Part shown: in pieces, positions 34,988 through 44,369 of the stretch
Numbering within the stretch: position 1 is the stretch's first letter
Layout: each line of letters begins with the position of its first letter
Source of the DNA: Oceanicola sp.
GTDB taxonomy: Bacteria > Pseudomonadota > Alphaproteobacteria > Rhodobacterales > Rhodobacteraceae
NCBI GenBank assembly: GCA_017792405.1
Contig: CP051231.1
Coordinates: 3,728,062 to 3,792,061, forward strand
Length of the DNA stretch: 64,000 nucleotides
Direction: 5' to 3'
Notes under the pieces: generated by a model
What the model was told of the DNA's origin: nothing
Seen by the model: only the letters and a program-made list of their open reading frames with translations
Database searches by the model: none
Translations under genes and position numbers: made by a program

Positions 34988-35583
34988 CAGAGCGCCGCCA
35001 GCAGCGTGTTGTGGCGGGCGGTGAACTCGTTTCGCACCTCCACCGGCGGGCGCAGGGTGATTTCCATGTCTTCGATCAGCTCGGGGGCAGGCACGCCGAA
35101 GAACTTGTTTGCCTCCGATACGGTAAAGCCCGCGATGCGCGTCGCCTCCAGCCAAGCGGAGACCTTGTCTGCCTTCTTGATTTGCTTCTTTACCGCCACA
35201 GGCACTTGGGCGGGCAGGCCGAAGCGCAGGTGGATCGCGGCGGTGAGCCTATCATCCAGCGCGCCATAGCTCGGGCCGACGGCGGCCTTCACCGGGGAGA
35301 TCATGTCGCCAATCACATATTCAGGCGCGTCATGCAGCAGGGCGGCAAGCTGCCATTTGACCGGCGCGGACGGGTTCATCCGCGTGAAAAGCGCCTCGAC
35401 CAGCAGCGAATGCTCGGCCACGGAATAGGCAAAGTCGCCATGCGTCTGGCCGTTCCAACGGGCAACGAAGGCGAGGCCGTGGGCGATATCCTCGATCTCG
35501 ATATCCACCGGCGTCGGGTCCAGCAGATCAAGCCTGCGGCCCGACAGCATGCGCTGCCACGCGCGGGGCGGTGCCTTGGCCAT
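34987..35583 (-). CDS. HD-domain phosphohydrolase (YfbR-like)
   Basis: A 198-residue protein with the HD superfamily pattern: SVAEHSLLVEALF (first His), QLAALLHDAPEYVIGDMISPVK (His-Asp pair), and IKKADKVSAWLEA (last Asp). This order and length resemble YfbR-type 5'-deoxynucleotidases and related HD hydrolases. It may trim deoxynucleoside monophosphates, but the substrate is not certain. It is the first gene of a three-gene minus-strand operon (HD, SRPBCC, GNAT). Confidence 0.8.
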   Translation of the reverse strand: MAKAPPRAWQRMLSGRRLDLLDPTPVDIEIEDIAHGLAFVARWNGQTHGDFAYSVAEHSLLVEALFTRMNPSAPVKWQLAALLHDAPEYVIGDMISPVKAAVGPSYGALDDRLTAAIHLRFGLPAQVPVAVKKQIKKADKVSAWLEATRIAGFTVSEANKFFGVPAPELIEDMEITLRPPVEVRNEFTARHNTLLAAL

Positions 35584-35754
35584 CGTCGTCTCCCTCTCGC
35601 CCGAATTGGCAGGATTTGGGTAGCGCGATCACGCCGAGGTGTAAACGCGGGGCGGAACCGATCCTGCCACTCCCCGGTTAACTCCCCGACACGCAAGACT
35701 TTTTGAAACCGGGCCTAGCCGCCGCTGATGGCGAGCCGCCCAAGGGACAGGACC

Positions 35755-36060
35755 ATGAAAACCATCATCGCAACCGCCACTCTCCTTCTCGCAGCAGCCC
35801 CGCTGGCAGCACAGCAGATGGATGGACCCTGCGGAAAGCGGGAGTACTTCGTGGATCAACTGGTCGAAACCTACGAGGAGCAGCCGGTAGCTGGCGGGCT
35901 CCAGAGCGAGGAGTCCCTTGTAGAGATCTGGGCCTCGGAAAAGACCGGGAGCTTTACCATCCTCGTGACTGACGCCGCCGGGGAGACCTGCGTTGCCTTC
36001 ACGGGCGAAGATTTTCATGAGGCGAATGGGTTGGTTGGCGTAAAGGGCGAGGCGTCCTGA
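35755..36060 (+). CDS. Small secreted protein with an N-terminal signal peptide
   Basis: A 101-residue protein starting MKTIIATATLLLAAAPLAAQ, a clear signal peptide cut after Ala-Ala. The mature part has two cysteines (CGKREY and GETCVAF) that could form one disulfide. AAGGGACAGGA sits just before the ATG. There is no family I can name. Similar tiny periplasmic proteins are common in Rhodobacterales. It lies upstream of ahcY but 106 bp away, so coregulation is unclear. Confidence 0.7.
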   Translation: MKTIIATATLLLAAAPLAAQQMDGPCGKREYFVDQLVETYEEQPVAGGLQSEESLVEIWASEKTGSFTILVTDAAGETCVAFTGEDFHEANGLVGVKGEAS

Positions 36061-36166
36061 CACTTTAAGCCAAGGCGAGCTTCCTAAGATTGCCCACGCT
36101 ATGTTGCCGCACTTCGGGGCCGATGCTATGTGCCGATGGACGCATAACACGCATCAGGAGCACCCG

Positions 36167-37555
36167 ATGGCTGCAGATTATATTGTTAAAGACATTTCTC
36201 TTGCCGATTTTGGCCGAAAGGAACTGAACATCGCCGAAACCGAGATGCCCGGCCTGATGGCCTGCCGCACCGAGTTTGGTGAGAGCCAACCGCTGAAAGG
36301 TGCGCGGATCGTCGGTTCGCTGCACATGACCATCCAGACAGCCGTGCTGATCGAGACGCTCGTGGCGTTGGGCGCCGATGTGCGCTGGGCCTCCTGCAAC
36401 ATCTTCTCCACCCAGGACCATGCCGCGGCGGCGATTGCCGAGGCCGGCGTGCCGGTGTTTGCGGTGAAGGGGCAGAGCCTTGAGGAGCATTGGGACTATC
36501 TCGACAAGTCCTTCCTCTTCGATGACGGCCCCAACATGATCCTCGACGATGGCGGCGATGCCACGCTTTACGTGCTGCTCGGCGCGCGGGCTGAGGCGGG
36601 GGAAGACATCATCCCGGTGCCGCAATCGGAAGAGGAAGAGGTGATCAAGAAACAGATCGCCAAGCGGATGGCGGCCTCTCCCGGCTGGTTCACAAAGGTG
36701 CGTGAGCAGATCAAAGGCGTGAGCGAAGAGACGACGACCGGCGTGCACCGGCTCTACGACCTGCACAAGAAGGGGCAGCTGCCTTTCCCGGCGATCAACG
36801 TGAACGACTCCGTCACCAAGTCGAAGTTCGACAACAAGTATGGCTGCAAGGAATCGCTGGTGGATGGCATCCGCCGCGCGACCGACACGATGATGGCGGG
36901 CAAGGTCGCGGTGGTCTGCGGCTATGGCGACGTGGGCAAGGGCTCTGCCGCCTCGCTGCGGGGTGCCGGGGCACGGGTGAAGGTGACGGAAGTCGACCCG
37001 ATCTGCGCGCTGCAGGCAGCGATGGACGGCTTTGAGGTGGTGACGCTGGAAGACGAGGCGAGCAAGGCCGATATCTTTATCACCACCACCGGCAACAAGG
37101 ACGTGATCCGCATCGAGCACATGCGCGAGATGAAGGACATGGCGATCGTCGGCAACATCGGCCACTTCGACAATGAGATCCAGGTTGCCAACCTGAAGAA
37201 CCACAAGTGGACCAACATCAAGGACCAGGTGGACATGATCGAGATGCCGGGTGGCAACCGGATCATCCTGCTCTCTGAAGGGCGCCTGCTGAACCTCGGC
37301 AACGCGACCGGACACCCGTCGTTCGTGATGAGTGCCTCCTTCACCAATCAGGTGCTGGCGCAGATCGAGCTTTGGACCAAAGGCGAAGAGTATCAGCCGG
37401 GCGTTTACATCCTGCCCAAGCACCTCGACGAGAAGGTGGCGATGTTGCACCTTGAGCGGATCGGGGTGAAGCTCTCCAAGCTCTCCGGTGAGCAGGCGGC
37501 CTATATCGGCGTCACGCCGGAAGGGCCGTTCAAGCCCGAGCACTACCGCTATTGA
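36167..37555 (+). CDS. ahcY: S-adenosyl-L-homocysteine hydrolase (adenosylhomocysteinase)
   Basis: A 462-residue SAHase: CNIFSTQDHAAAAI in the substrate domain, NVNDSVTKSKFDNKYGC, the NAD-binding VVCGYGDVGKGSAASLRG, GNIGHFDNEIQ, and a C-terminal KPEHYRY like the family tail. It breaks SAH to adenosine and homocysteine, relieving inhibition of methyltransferases. The ATG at 36167 follows an AGGAG 6 bp upstream. Its proximity to regBA matches the hvrA-ahcY linkage known in Rhodobacter, although hvrA is not here. Confidence 0.97.
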   Translation: MAADYIVKDISLADFGRKELNIAETEMPGLMACRTEFGESQPLKGARIVGSLHMTIQTAVLIETLVALGADVRWASCNIFSTQDHAAAAIAEAGVPVFAVKGQSLEEHWDYLDKSFLFDDGPNMILDDGGDATLYVLLGARAEAGEDIIPVPQSEEEEVIKKQIAKRMAASPGWFTKVREQIKGVSEETTTGVHRLYDLHKKGQLPFPAINVNDSVTKSKFDNKYGCKESLVDGIRRATDTMMAGKVAVVCGYGDVGKGSAASLRGAGARVKVTEVDPICALQAAMDGFEVVTLEDEASKADIFITTTGNKDVIRIEHMREMKDMAIVGNIGHFDNEIQVANLKNHKWTNIKDQVDMIEMPGGNRIILLSEGRLLNLGNATGHPSFVMSASFTNQVLAQIELWTKGEEYQPGVYILPKHLDEKVAMLHLERIGVKLSKLSGEQAAYIGVTPEGPFKPEHYRY

Positions 37556-37561
37556 ACCTGC

Positions 37562-37584
37562 GGTGGGTTTCACCCACCCTACGG
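37562..37584 (+). repeat. REP-like palindromic element
   Basis: GGTGGGT-TTC-ACCCACC is a perfect 7-bp stem with a 3-nt loop, followed by CTACG. It lies 6 bp after the ahcY stop. A related, less perfect copy lies at 49700-49721. Such GGTGGGTTTCACCCACC units are, to my knowledge, frequent intergenic repeats in this bacterial family. Confidence 0.6.
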
Positions 37585-37589
37585 CAAAC

Positions 37590-37618
37590 AGGCCCCGGGG
37601 GAGACCTCGGGGCCTTTG
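37590..37618 (+). terminator. Intrinsic terminator downstream of ahcY
   Basis: An 11-bp near-perfect stem (AGGCCCCGGGG against CCTCGGGGCCT) with loop GAGA, followed by TTGATTTT. It lies between ahcY and the reductase gene. Confidence 0.75.
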
Positions 37619-37634
37619 ATTTTGGAGAGCTGAC

Positions 37635-38600
37635 ATGCGGATCATCGTTTACGGAGTGGGTGCCATCGGCGGCGTTGTTGCGGCGGCGCTGGCCCTGAGC
37701 GGGCAAGAGGTGATCGGCATTGCGCGCGGCCGGATGCTGGAGGCGATCCGGGAAAAGGGGCTGCTGCTCGACAGCGAGCGCGGGCGGGAGGTTGCGCGGT
37801 TCGAATGTGTTGGCCATCCGACCGAAATCACCTTCGGGCCTGATGATGCGGTGCTGCTCTGCGTAAAGGGGCAGGACACGGCCGCCGCGCTGGCCGATCT
37901 GCGGGCGGCGGGGCTGACCGATCAACCGGTCTTTTGTTGCCAGAATGGGGTAGCCAACGAGCCGCTGGCGCTGCGGTTCTTCCCCAACGTCCATGCCGTC
38001 ACGGTGATGATGCCGGCCAGCTATCTTGAGCCGGGAGAGGTTCAGATCCACTGTCAGCCCAAGTTCGGTGTATTTGACATTGGCCGCTATCCCGGCGGGC
38101 AGGACGGGGCCGACGATGCGATGGCGGAGGCTTTGAACCGCGCCAACATCGCCACAGAAGTGCGGGACGATGCGATGGCCCCGAAATATGGCAAGCTGAT
38201 CCTGAACCTCGGCAACATCACCGGCGCCTTCCTGCCGCCGGGTGCGGATTGTGCCGAGTTCGACGGGCCGCTGCGGGACGAAGGCAAGGCGGTGCTGAAA
38301 GCGGCGGGGATCGCTTGGGAAGATGTTGGCAAAACCGAGCGGCGGGCGAAGTTCATGCAGAAGCGGGGCGATAACGTGCAGGGCCGTGCGGGCAACTCCA
38401 CCACCCAAAGTCTGGCACGGGCGACGGGCAGCGTGGAGACCGATTGGCTGAACGGCGAGATCGTGCAGTTGGCCCGGCAATATGGCGTGCCTGCGCCGCT
38501 GAATGCGCGGGTTCAGGCGCTCTCGGTGGAGATGATGGCTGAGGGTGGCAAACCCGGGAGCCTGACGGCCGAAGCGCTGCGGGCCAGACTGTTCGGGTAG
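37635..38600 (+). CDS. Ketopantoate reductase PanE/ApbA-family oxidoreductase
   Basis: A 321-residue NADP-binding protein with GVGAIGGVVAAALALSG at the N-terminus (GxGxxG), LLCVKGQDTAAAL, QNGVANEPLALRFF, and a C-terminal helical domain with GNSTTQSLARATGSVETDWLNGE. The catalytic Lys of PanE fits KYGKLILNLGNITG. PanE makes pantoate for CoA synthesis, but paralogues with other substrates are common, so I give no symbol. It follows the ahcY terminator and so probably has its own promoter. Confidence 0.82.
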   Translation: MRIIVYGVGAIGGVVAAALALSGQEVIGIARGRMLEAIREKGLLLDSERGREVARFECVGHPTEITFGPDDAVLLCVKGQDTAAALADLRAAGLTDQPVFCCQNGVANEPLALRFFPNVHAVTVMMPASYLEPGEVQIHCQPKFGVFDIGRYPGGQDGADDAMAEALNRANIATEVRDDAMAPKYGKLILNLGNITGAFLPPGADCAEFDGPLRDEGKAVLKAAGIAWEDVGKTERRAKFMQKRGDNVQGRAGNSTTQSLARATGSVETDWLNGEIVQLARQYGVPAPLNARVQALSVEMMAEGGKPGSLTAEALRARLFG

Positions 38601-38675
38601 ATCCTCGGTGGCGGTGAGCAGGTCGCCCACCCGACAGGCGTGGCGCCCCGCGACAGATCGCGGAGCGCCGGAGGC

Positions 38676-40217
<1,542 letters not shown>

Positions 40218-40233
40218 CTGATTTCTCCGGCGC

Positions 40234-40671
40234 TCAGGGCACGATCACTGTGGGAACGGGGGCAACCTGTGCCAGCCCGATGGGCACTGAGCCGAAGACG
40301 CGGGCCGCCATGGATTGGGACCCGGCCCGCCCGACAAAGATCATCGAGGCGCTCTTTTCGGTGGCGATCTCCACGATCTTGTCGACCACGCTGCCGTAGC
40401 GCAGCTCTGCGCTGGCTTCGAGACCGGCGGCCTTTACCTTGGCGACTGCGGGATCGAGCACAATCTCCTTGGCGCGGGCCATCTCCTGCTTGCGGCGCCC
40501 GTGACGCTCTTCAAGCTCGTCAGGCGTGAGAAAGCTGTAGGGCGACCACTCCAAAATGTGGACGACCAGCAGGTTCGCCCCATCCTTCTTTGCCCTTTCG
40601 ATCGCGTAATCGAGCGTGGGCGTATCGCCCTTCTCGCCCTCATACGCGACGATAAATGTCTCTGAACTCAT
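40234..40671 (-). CDS. Universal stress protein (UspA family)
   Basis: A 145-residue UspA domain: FIVAYEGEKGDTPTLDYAIE at the start, LLVVHILEW, and MIFVGRAGSQSMAARVFGSVPIGLAQVAPVPTVIV at the C-terminus in shortened form, where GRAGSQ approximates the GxxGS ATP-binding loop. It is usually induced by growth arrest or stress. It is the first gene of a two-gene operon with the alanine/glycine symporter, so the stress protein may be tied to amino-acid uptake. The 281 bp upstream (40672-40952) hold no gene I can support. Confidence 0.88.
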   Translation of the reverse strand: MSSETFIVAYEGEKGDTPTLDYAIERAKKDGANLLVVHILEWSPYSFLTPDELEERHGRRKQEMARAKEIVLDPAVAKVKAAGLEASAELRYGSVVDKIVEIATEKSASMIFVGRAGSQSMAARVFGSVPIGLAQVAPVPTVIVP

Positions 40672-40952
40672 TTGTTGTCCCCCGTTTCTCTTGTGTCAGT
40701 CCCGCCGGACTTGCCAAGAAACCGAACGCAACCGGCGGCTCGCCCTCACAACCTGTGCGATAACGCATGCCTCTGTCACGGAATTTTTGCTTTTGGTGCG
40801 GGAAGCGGGTGCGCTGGCGGGATGTCGCCCGACATGCGGTTGACCCAGCGTCGGGGGCATTTTTCCTTTGCCGGTGGGGGGGCGTTGCGTATGGTCCGAT
40901 GCAACGGCGGGAGAACTCGCCGGAACGCCACCATGCGAGGGAGTGAAGCATC

Positions 40953-41294
40953 ATGGGCAAGAGAGACGAGTTGATCGCGAAGTATGCGGACGACCTGAAG
41001 AACAAATGCGGGATGACTCCCGACATGGATCTGCTGACGAAAGTCACCATCGGCTGCGGTCCGTCGATCTACAATGATGATGCCTCAACCGTTGCCGCGA
41101 GCCAGAAGAGCGAGCTTGAGACGATCGAGAAGAACTTCCTGGTCAAGAAGCTCGGCCTGAAGGCTGGCCCCGACCTGATGGCCGGTATCGAGAAGGCGAT
41201 CGAGACCTACGGCAAATCGGAGCGCAACAAGTATCGCGCGGTGTTCTATTACCTGCTCGTGAAGCACTTCAAGAAAGACTCCGTTTACAAGTAA
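40953..41294 (+). CDS. DUF2853 family protein
   Basis: A 113-residue, charged, helical protein with the DUF2853 features: KYADDLKNKCGMTPDMDLLTKV, CGPSIYNDDASTVA, and RNKYRAVFYYLLVKHFKKDSVYK at the end. The family is small and uncharacterised; no catalytic residues can be named. The ATG at 40953 has GGGAG 10 bp upstream. It stands alone between an intergenic space and the terminator at 41450. Confidence 0.85.
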   Translation: MGKRDELIAKYADDLKNKCGMTPDMDLLTKVTIGCGPSIYNDDASTVAASQKSELETIEKNFLVKKLGLKAGPDLMAGIEKAIETYGKSERNKYRAVFYYLLVKHFKKDSVYK

Positions 41295-41449
41295 GCGGCC
41301 AGAACCCGCCGAAACGATAAGCTGCCGTAAAGGAGTGTGGCGGGCGCTCTCTGCGCCTGTCATTGAAGGAGGGGGCTGCGTGAAGGCGGTTCCCTCTTGT
41401 GTTTTCGGTGGTTTGGCCGGATTGGCCGTGGCCCGTGGTGGCAAATCTT

Positions 41450-41473
41450 CCCGCAGATGGGCTGCGGGATTTT
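41450..41473 (+). terminator. Intrinsic terminator downstream of the DUF2853 gene
   Basis: CCCGCAG-ATGGG-CTGCGGG forms a perfect 7-bp stem, followed by ATTTTGG. It lies 155 bp after the DUF2853 stop. The space 41295-41449 has no supported gene. Confidence 0.6.
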
Positions 41474-41496
41474 GGTTAACGCGCCTAAATGCCTAA

Positions 41497-41672
41497 CTCA
41501 CTGTAAAACAGACACTTTTCGAAACGCTGAGATTGCTTTTTGCGCTGCCCTGCGGTAGAACTTTCTCAAGCGAACGGTCAGGATGACCCGGGACATACCA
41601 GATACGAGCGGTGCGATTGGGAGCTCGTGGGAAGATGGAGGGTCTCGGGGGTCGAGGCCCTCCATTTTGTTT
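41497..41672 (+). ncRNA. Candidate small RNA between two terminators
   Basis: A 160-180 bp stretch is bounded by the DUF2853 terminator and a second, very strong intrinsic terminator (41635-41673), yet no credible ORF on the plus strand ends at it. A terminator without a gene is the usual mark of a small RNA. The 5' end and promoter are not resolved. The sequence matches none of the RNA families I can recall; 6S RNA and tmRNA were considered and do not fit. Confidence 0.4.
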
Positions 41673-41673
41673 T
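41635..41673 (+). terminator. Strong Rho-independent terminator before the serine hydrolase gene
   Basis: ATGGAGGGTCTCG pairs with CGAGGCCCTCCAT in a 13-bp stem with one G-U pair and a 5-nt loop, followed by TTTTGTTTT. It ends 7 bp before the hydrolase ATG, so it terminates an upstream transcript rather than that of the hydrolase. Confidence 0.85.
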
Positions 41674-41679
41674 GGGGTG

Positions 41680-42525
41680 ATGATGACCGCGGCCTGGCTT
41701 TTCGACGATGGTAAGAGCGGCACATCCGGGGATGCGGATCAGAGTCTGCCGTGGTGGAGCTTTTCCAAAACGATCATTGCCGCCTGTGCACAGCGGCTTC
41801 AGGCCGAGGACAGGCTTGATCTAGATGCGCCGTGCGAGGGCGAGTGGACCCTCAGGCAGCTGCTTCGGCACGACGCGGGTGCGCCCTGTTATGCGCGGCA
41901 GAAGGCCTATCATCAGGCCGTTGCCCGGCGAGAGGTGCCGTGGAGCCGAGAGCGGCTCATGGCGGAGGCACCGAACGAGCCGCTGTTTCCGCCCGGCAAG
42001 GGCTGGGCCTACTCTAATATCGGTTACATGCTGGCGCGGGAGCGGATCGAGGCGGCGGCGGAGTGCGATCTCGGCACTCTGGCGGGCCGTTACTTTGGCG
42101 AGGGGCTGACCACTTTCAGGCTCGCCCGCAGCCCGAGCGATTTTGCCGGTGTTCCCGGCGCCGATGGCTACCACCCCGGCTGGGTTTATCACGGATGCTT
42201 CATGGGCACGCCTCCGGACGCGGTGCGGGTGCTTTCGCGTGTTCTCCCGGTATTGGAAGGCGCGCCAGTCATAACCTTGGGGGGTCCGTTGAAGGGCCGT
42301 CCGTGGGTGGAAACCGGCTATGGGCTGGGAGTCATGGCGGGGTGCGTTGAGGGGGCAGGGCGCGTGGTTGGCCATTCCGGGTCGGGGCCGTTCAGCTCCT
42401 GCGCGATCTACCGGTTTGAAGGCCTCCCTCGGCCGGTTTGCGTGGCGACATTCGGCAGCAGCCATGACGAGGCCCTGCCGGAGTGGGAGGCCTGCCGCAT
42501 AGCCTTGGCGCAGGCGGCAGGTTGA
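41680..42525 (+). CDS. Serine hydrolase of the beta-lactamase/class C family
   Basis: A 281-residue protein with the penicillin-binding-protein fold motifs: SFSK at residues 27-30 (Ser27 nucleophile, Lys30), YSN in KGWAYSNIGYML, and HSG in VVGHSGSGPF replacing KTG. No signal peptide is encoded from either ATG (41680 or 41683), so it is probably cytoplasmic or poorly annotated at the start. The family includes esterases and peptidases; beta-lactam hydrolysis cannot be assumed. Its gene follows a terminator, so it needs its own promoter within the small-RNA region. Confidence 0.8.
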   Translation: MMTAAWLFDDGKSGTSGDADQSLPWWSFSKTIIAACAQRLQAEDRLDLDAPCEGEWTLRQLLRHDAGAPCYARQKAYHQAVARREVPWSRERLMAEAPNEPLFPPGKGWAYSNIGYMLARERIEAAAECDLGTLAGRYFGEGLTTFRLARSPSDFAGVPGADGYHPGWVYHGCFMGTPPDAVRVLSRVLPVLEGAPVITLGGPLKGRPWVETGYGLGVMAGCVEGAGRVVGHSGSGPFSSCAIYRFEGLPRPVCVATFGSSHDEALPEWEACRIALAQAAG

Positions 42526-42532
42526 GCGCCGA

Positions 42533-42928
42533 TCAGAAAAAGCCGAGCACCAGCCCGATCACGGTTGGCCCGAGGATGGAATAGCCGCCATCGAGGATGG
42601 TCAACTCGCGCTTTCGCCCAGCGTAACCGTAGTTCATCGCCACCCAGGGCGTGATCATGAAGAGCCCGATGCCGAGCCCGACGAGGGCGGACTTTCCGGC
42701 ACCCTCAATCCCGCCCATGACGAGAATGTGCCGCATCGTCCCGGCAACCAGCAGCATGGTGATGCCCGAGATGATGAAGGGCGTCACCGACCCGGCATTG
42801 GCGGGTTTCCCGTTTTCATCGGTGGCGATCCCGACCGCGGCGATCCACTGTTTCGAGAGTGTCATGTACCAGGCGGCCCCAACGGCGAACCCAGCGATGG
42901 CGGCGACGATGACTGCGATGAACCCCAT
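42533..42928 (-). CDS. DUF1761 family membrane protein
   Basis: A 131-residue protein with four hydrophobic segments and the DUF1761 start AVIVAAIAGFAVGAAWYM, followed by LSKQWIAAVG. The C-terminus is GPTVIGLVLGFF. The family is uncharacterised. It lies at the end of the tsaD-gpsA-EVE operon, with a 42-bp gap to the EVE gene. Confidence 0.85.
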   Translation of the reverse strand: MGFIAVIVAAIAGFAVGAAWYMTLSKQWIAAVGIATDENGKPANAGSVTPFIISGITMLLVAGTMRHILVMGGIEGAGKSALVGLGIGLFMITPWVAMNYGYAGRKRELTILDGGYSILGPTVIGLVLGFF

Positions 42929-42970
42929 GGGTCTCCCTCCCTGCGTGATCTGCAGGAAGTATGCCGCATA

Positions 42971-43396
42971 TCAACCTTTCGGGGAATAGCCCCCAAGCTT
43001 GCAGATCACGGCCCATTCGGCCTCTGTCACGGGCTGCACCGAAAGGCGGGTGTTGTTGACCAGAACCATATCTTCCAGTGCCGGTTCGGCCTTGCAGTCT
43101 GCCAGAGTCACCGGCTTCGGCACCGGGCCGACGGCCTTGATATCGACGCACTCCCAGCGCGGGTCATCGGTGGTGCTGTCAGGGTGGATCTCGGCGCAGA
43201 CTTCGACCACGCCGACGATCTCCTTGTCCTTCTGCGAGTGGTAGAAGAAGCCGAAATCGCCGAGCTTCATCTCGCGCATCATGTTGCGGGCCTGGTAGTT
43301 CCGGACGCCGTCCCACTCTTCACCAGCCTCGCCCTTGGCGACCTGGTCATCCCAGCTCCATGTCGATGGTTCGGATTTGAAGAGCCAGTAGGCCAT
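42971..43396 (-). CDS. EVE-domain protein
   Basis: A 141-residue EVE domain: MAYWLFKSEPSTWSWDDQ, WDGVRNYQARNMMREMKLGD, FFYHSQKDKEIVGVVEV, and KPVTLADCK. EVE proteins belong to the PUA-like superfamily and bind modified cytosine or RNA; stand-alone copies next to tsaD are common. It overlaps nothing but is 4 bp from gpsA, so cotranscribed. Its likely role is tRNA or DNA modification sensing, but this is inference. Confidence 0.88.
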   Translation of the reverse strand: MAYWLFKSEPSTWSWDDQVAKGEAGEEWDGVRNYQARNMMREMKLGDFGFFYHSQKDKEIVGVVEVCAEIHPDSTTDDPRWECVDIKAVGPVPKPVTLADCKAEPALEDMVLVNNTRLSVQPVTEAEWAVICKLGGYSPKG

Positions 43397-43400
43397 CGGG

Positions 43401-44369
43401 TCATTCCTTGGTCAGAGGGCGGGAGAGTAGCAGGGCCATGGCCTCGCCAGCAGAGAGGGTGCCATCGGTGAGCGCGGCGACGGCCTCGGTGATCGGCATG
43501 TCCAGCTTGCGCTTTTTTGCGATCCGCAGCGTGGCCTCTGCGGTGGCGATGCCCTCTGTGGTGACACCCGGTTCCGGGGTTTCGCCTCGGCCCAGCATGA
43601 GGCCGTGGCGGAAGTTGCGGCTCTTGTCGGAGGTGCAGGTCAGCGCGAGGTCGCCAAAGCCGGAGAGGCCGGCGAGGGTCTCTTTCTTGCCGCCCAGCGC
43701 CGAGGCGAGACGGGCCATTTCGGCGTAGCCACGAGTCATCAGCGCAGCGCGGGCACTTTCGCCGAAGCCCGCACCCATACAGGCGCCGCAGGCGATGGCG
43801 ATCACGTTCTTCAGCGCCCCTCCCAACTCTGCCCCGATCGGATCGGTAGAGAGATAGAGCCGTAGTGTGGTGGTGGAGAGCGCCGATTGCAGCATCTCAC
43901 CCGTCTGCTTGTCGGCGCAGGCGAGCGTGAGGGCGGTCGGCAGCCCCCGGGCGATATCGACGGCGAAAGAGGGGCCGGTGAGGATGGCCGGGATCGCCTT
44001 TTTCGCAGCGCCCTCGATAATCCCGGTCGGCCCTTTGCCGCGCTCGAGGTCAACGCCTTTGCAGGCGGCAACGACACAGGCCTCTCCGATGTGTTGACGG
44101 TGGCTCTCCAGAAGGCCCGCGAGCGTTTGCATCGGCGTGGCCATGATGATGATCGGCGCGGCGAAGGCGCCGTTGTCATTGACCACGGCCAGCTCTGGCG
44201 GGAGCGGGACGCCCGGCAGGTAGCGGGCATTCTCGCGGCTCTCGTTCATCTGCGCGGCATGCTCCGCGTTACGCGCCCAGAGCGTGACGGTGGGGCCATC
44301 ATGCCCGGCAAGCTGGCTGGCCAGAGCGGTGCCGAACGCCCCGGCGCCAATAACGGAAATATCACTCAT
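43401..44369 (-). CDS. gpsA: Glycerol-3-phosphate dehydrogenase [NAD(P)+]
   Basis: A 322-residue protein: ISVIGAGAFGTALASQLAG (dinucleotide-binding), ENARYLPGVPLPPEL, GPSFAVDIARGLPTA, and the catalytic Lys in GGALKNVIAIACGA. It makes sn-glycerol-3-phosphate for phospholipid synthesis. The ATG overlaps the tsaD stop by 4 bp, giving the order tsaD-gpsA-EVE-DUF1761. Confidence 0.95.
   Translation of the reverse strand: MSDISVIGAGAFGTALASQLAGHDGPTVTLWARNAEHAAQMNESRENARYLPGVPLPPELAVVNDNGAFAAPIIIMATPMQTLAGLLESHRQHIGEACVVAACKGVDLERGKGPTGIIEGAAKKAIPAILTGPSFAVDIARGLPTALTLACADKQTGEMLQSALSTTTLRLYLSTDPIGAELGGALKNVIAIACGACMGAGFGESARAALMTRGYAEMARLASALGGKKETLAGLSGFGDLALTCTSDKSRNFRHGLMLGRGETPEPGVTTEGIATAEATLRIAKKRKLDMPITEAVAALTDGTLSAGEAMALLLSRPLTKE

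Noticed and set aside
36061..36166. Possible SAM or SAH riboswitch before ahcY
   Set aside because: The 106-bp leader does not match the SAM/SAH or SAH motifs that I know, and no convincing pseudoknot was found by eye.
41380..41496. A 38-codon GTG ORF with a strong AAGGAGGGGG ribosome-binding site
   Set aside because: It runs through the terminator hairpin at 41450-41468 and its composition is not protein-like enough to claim.
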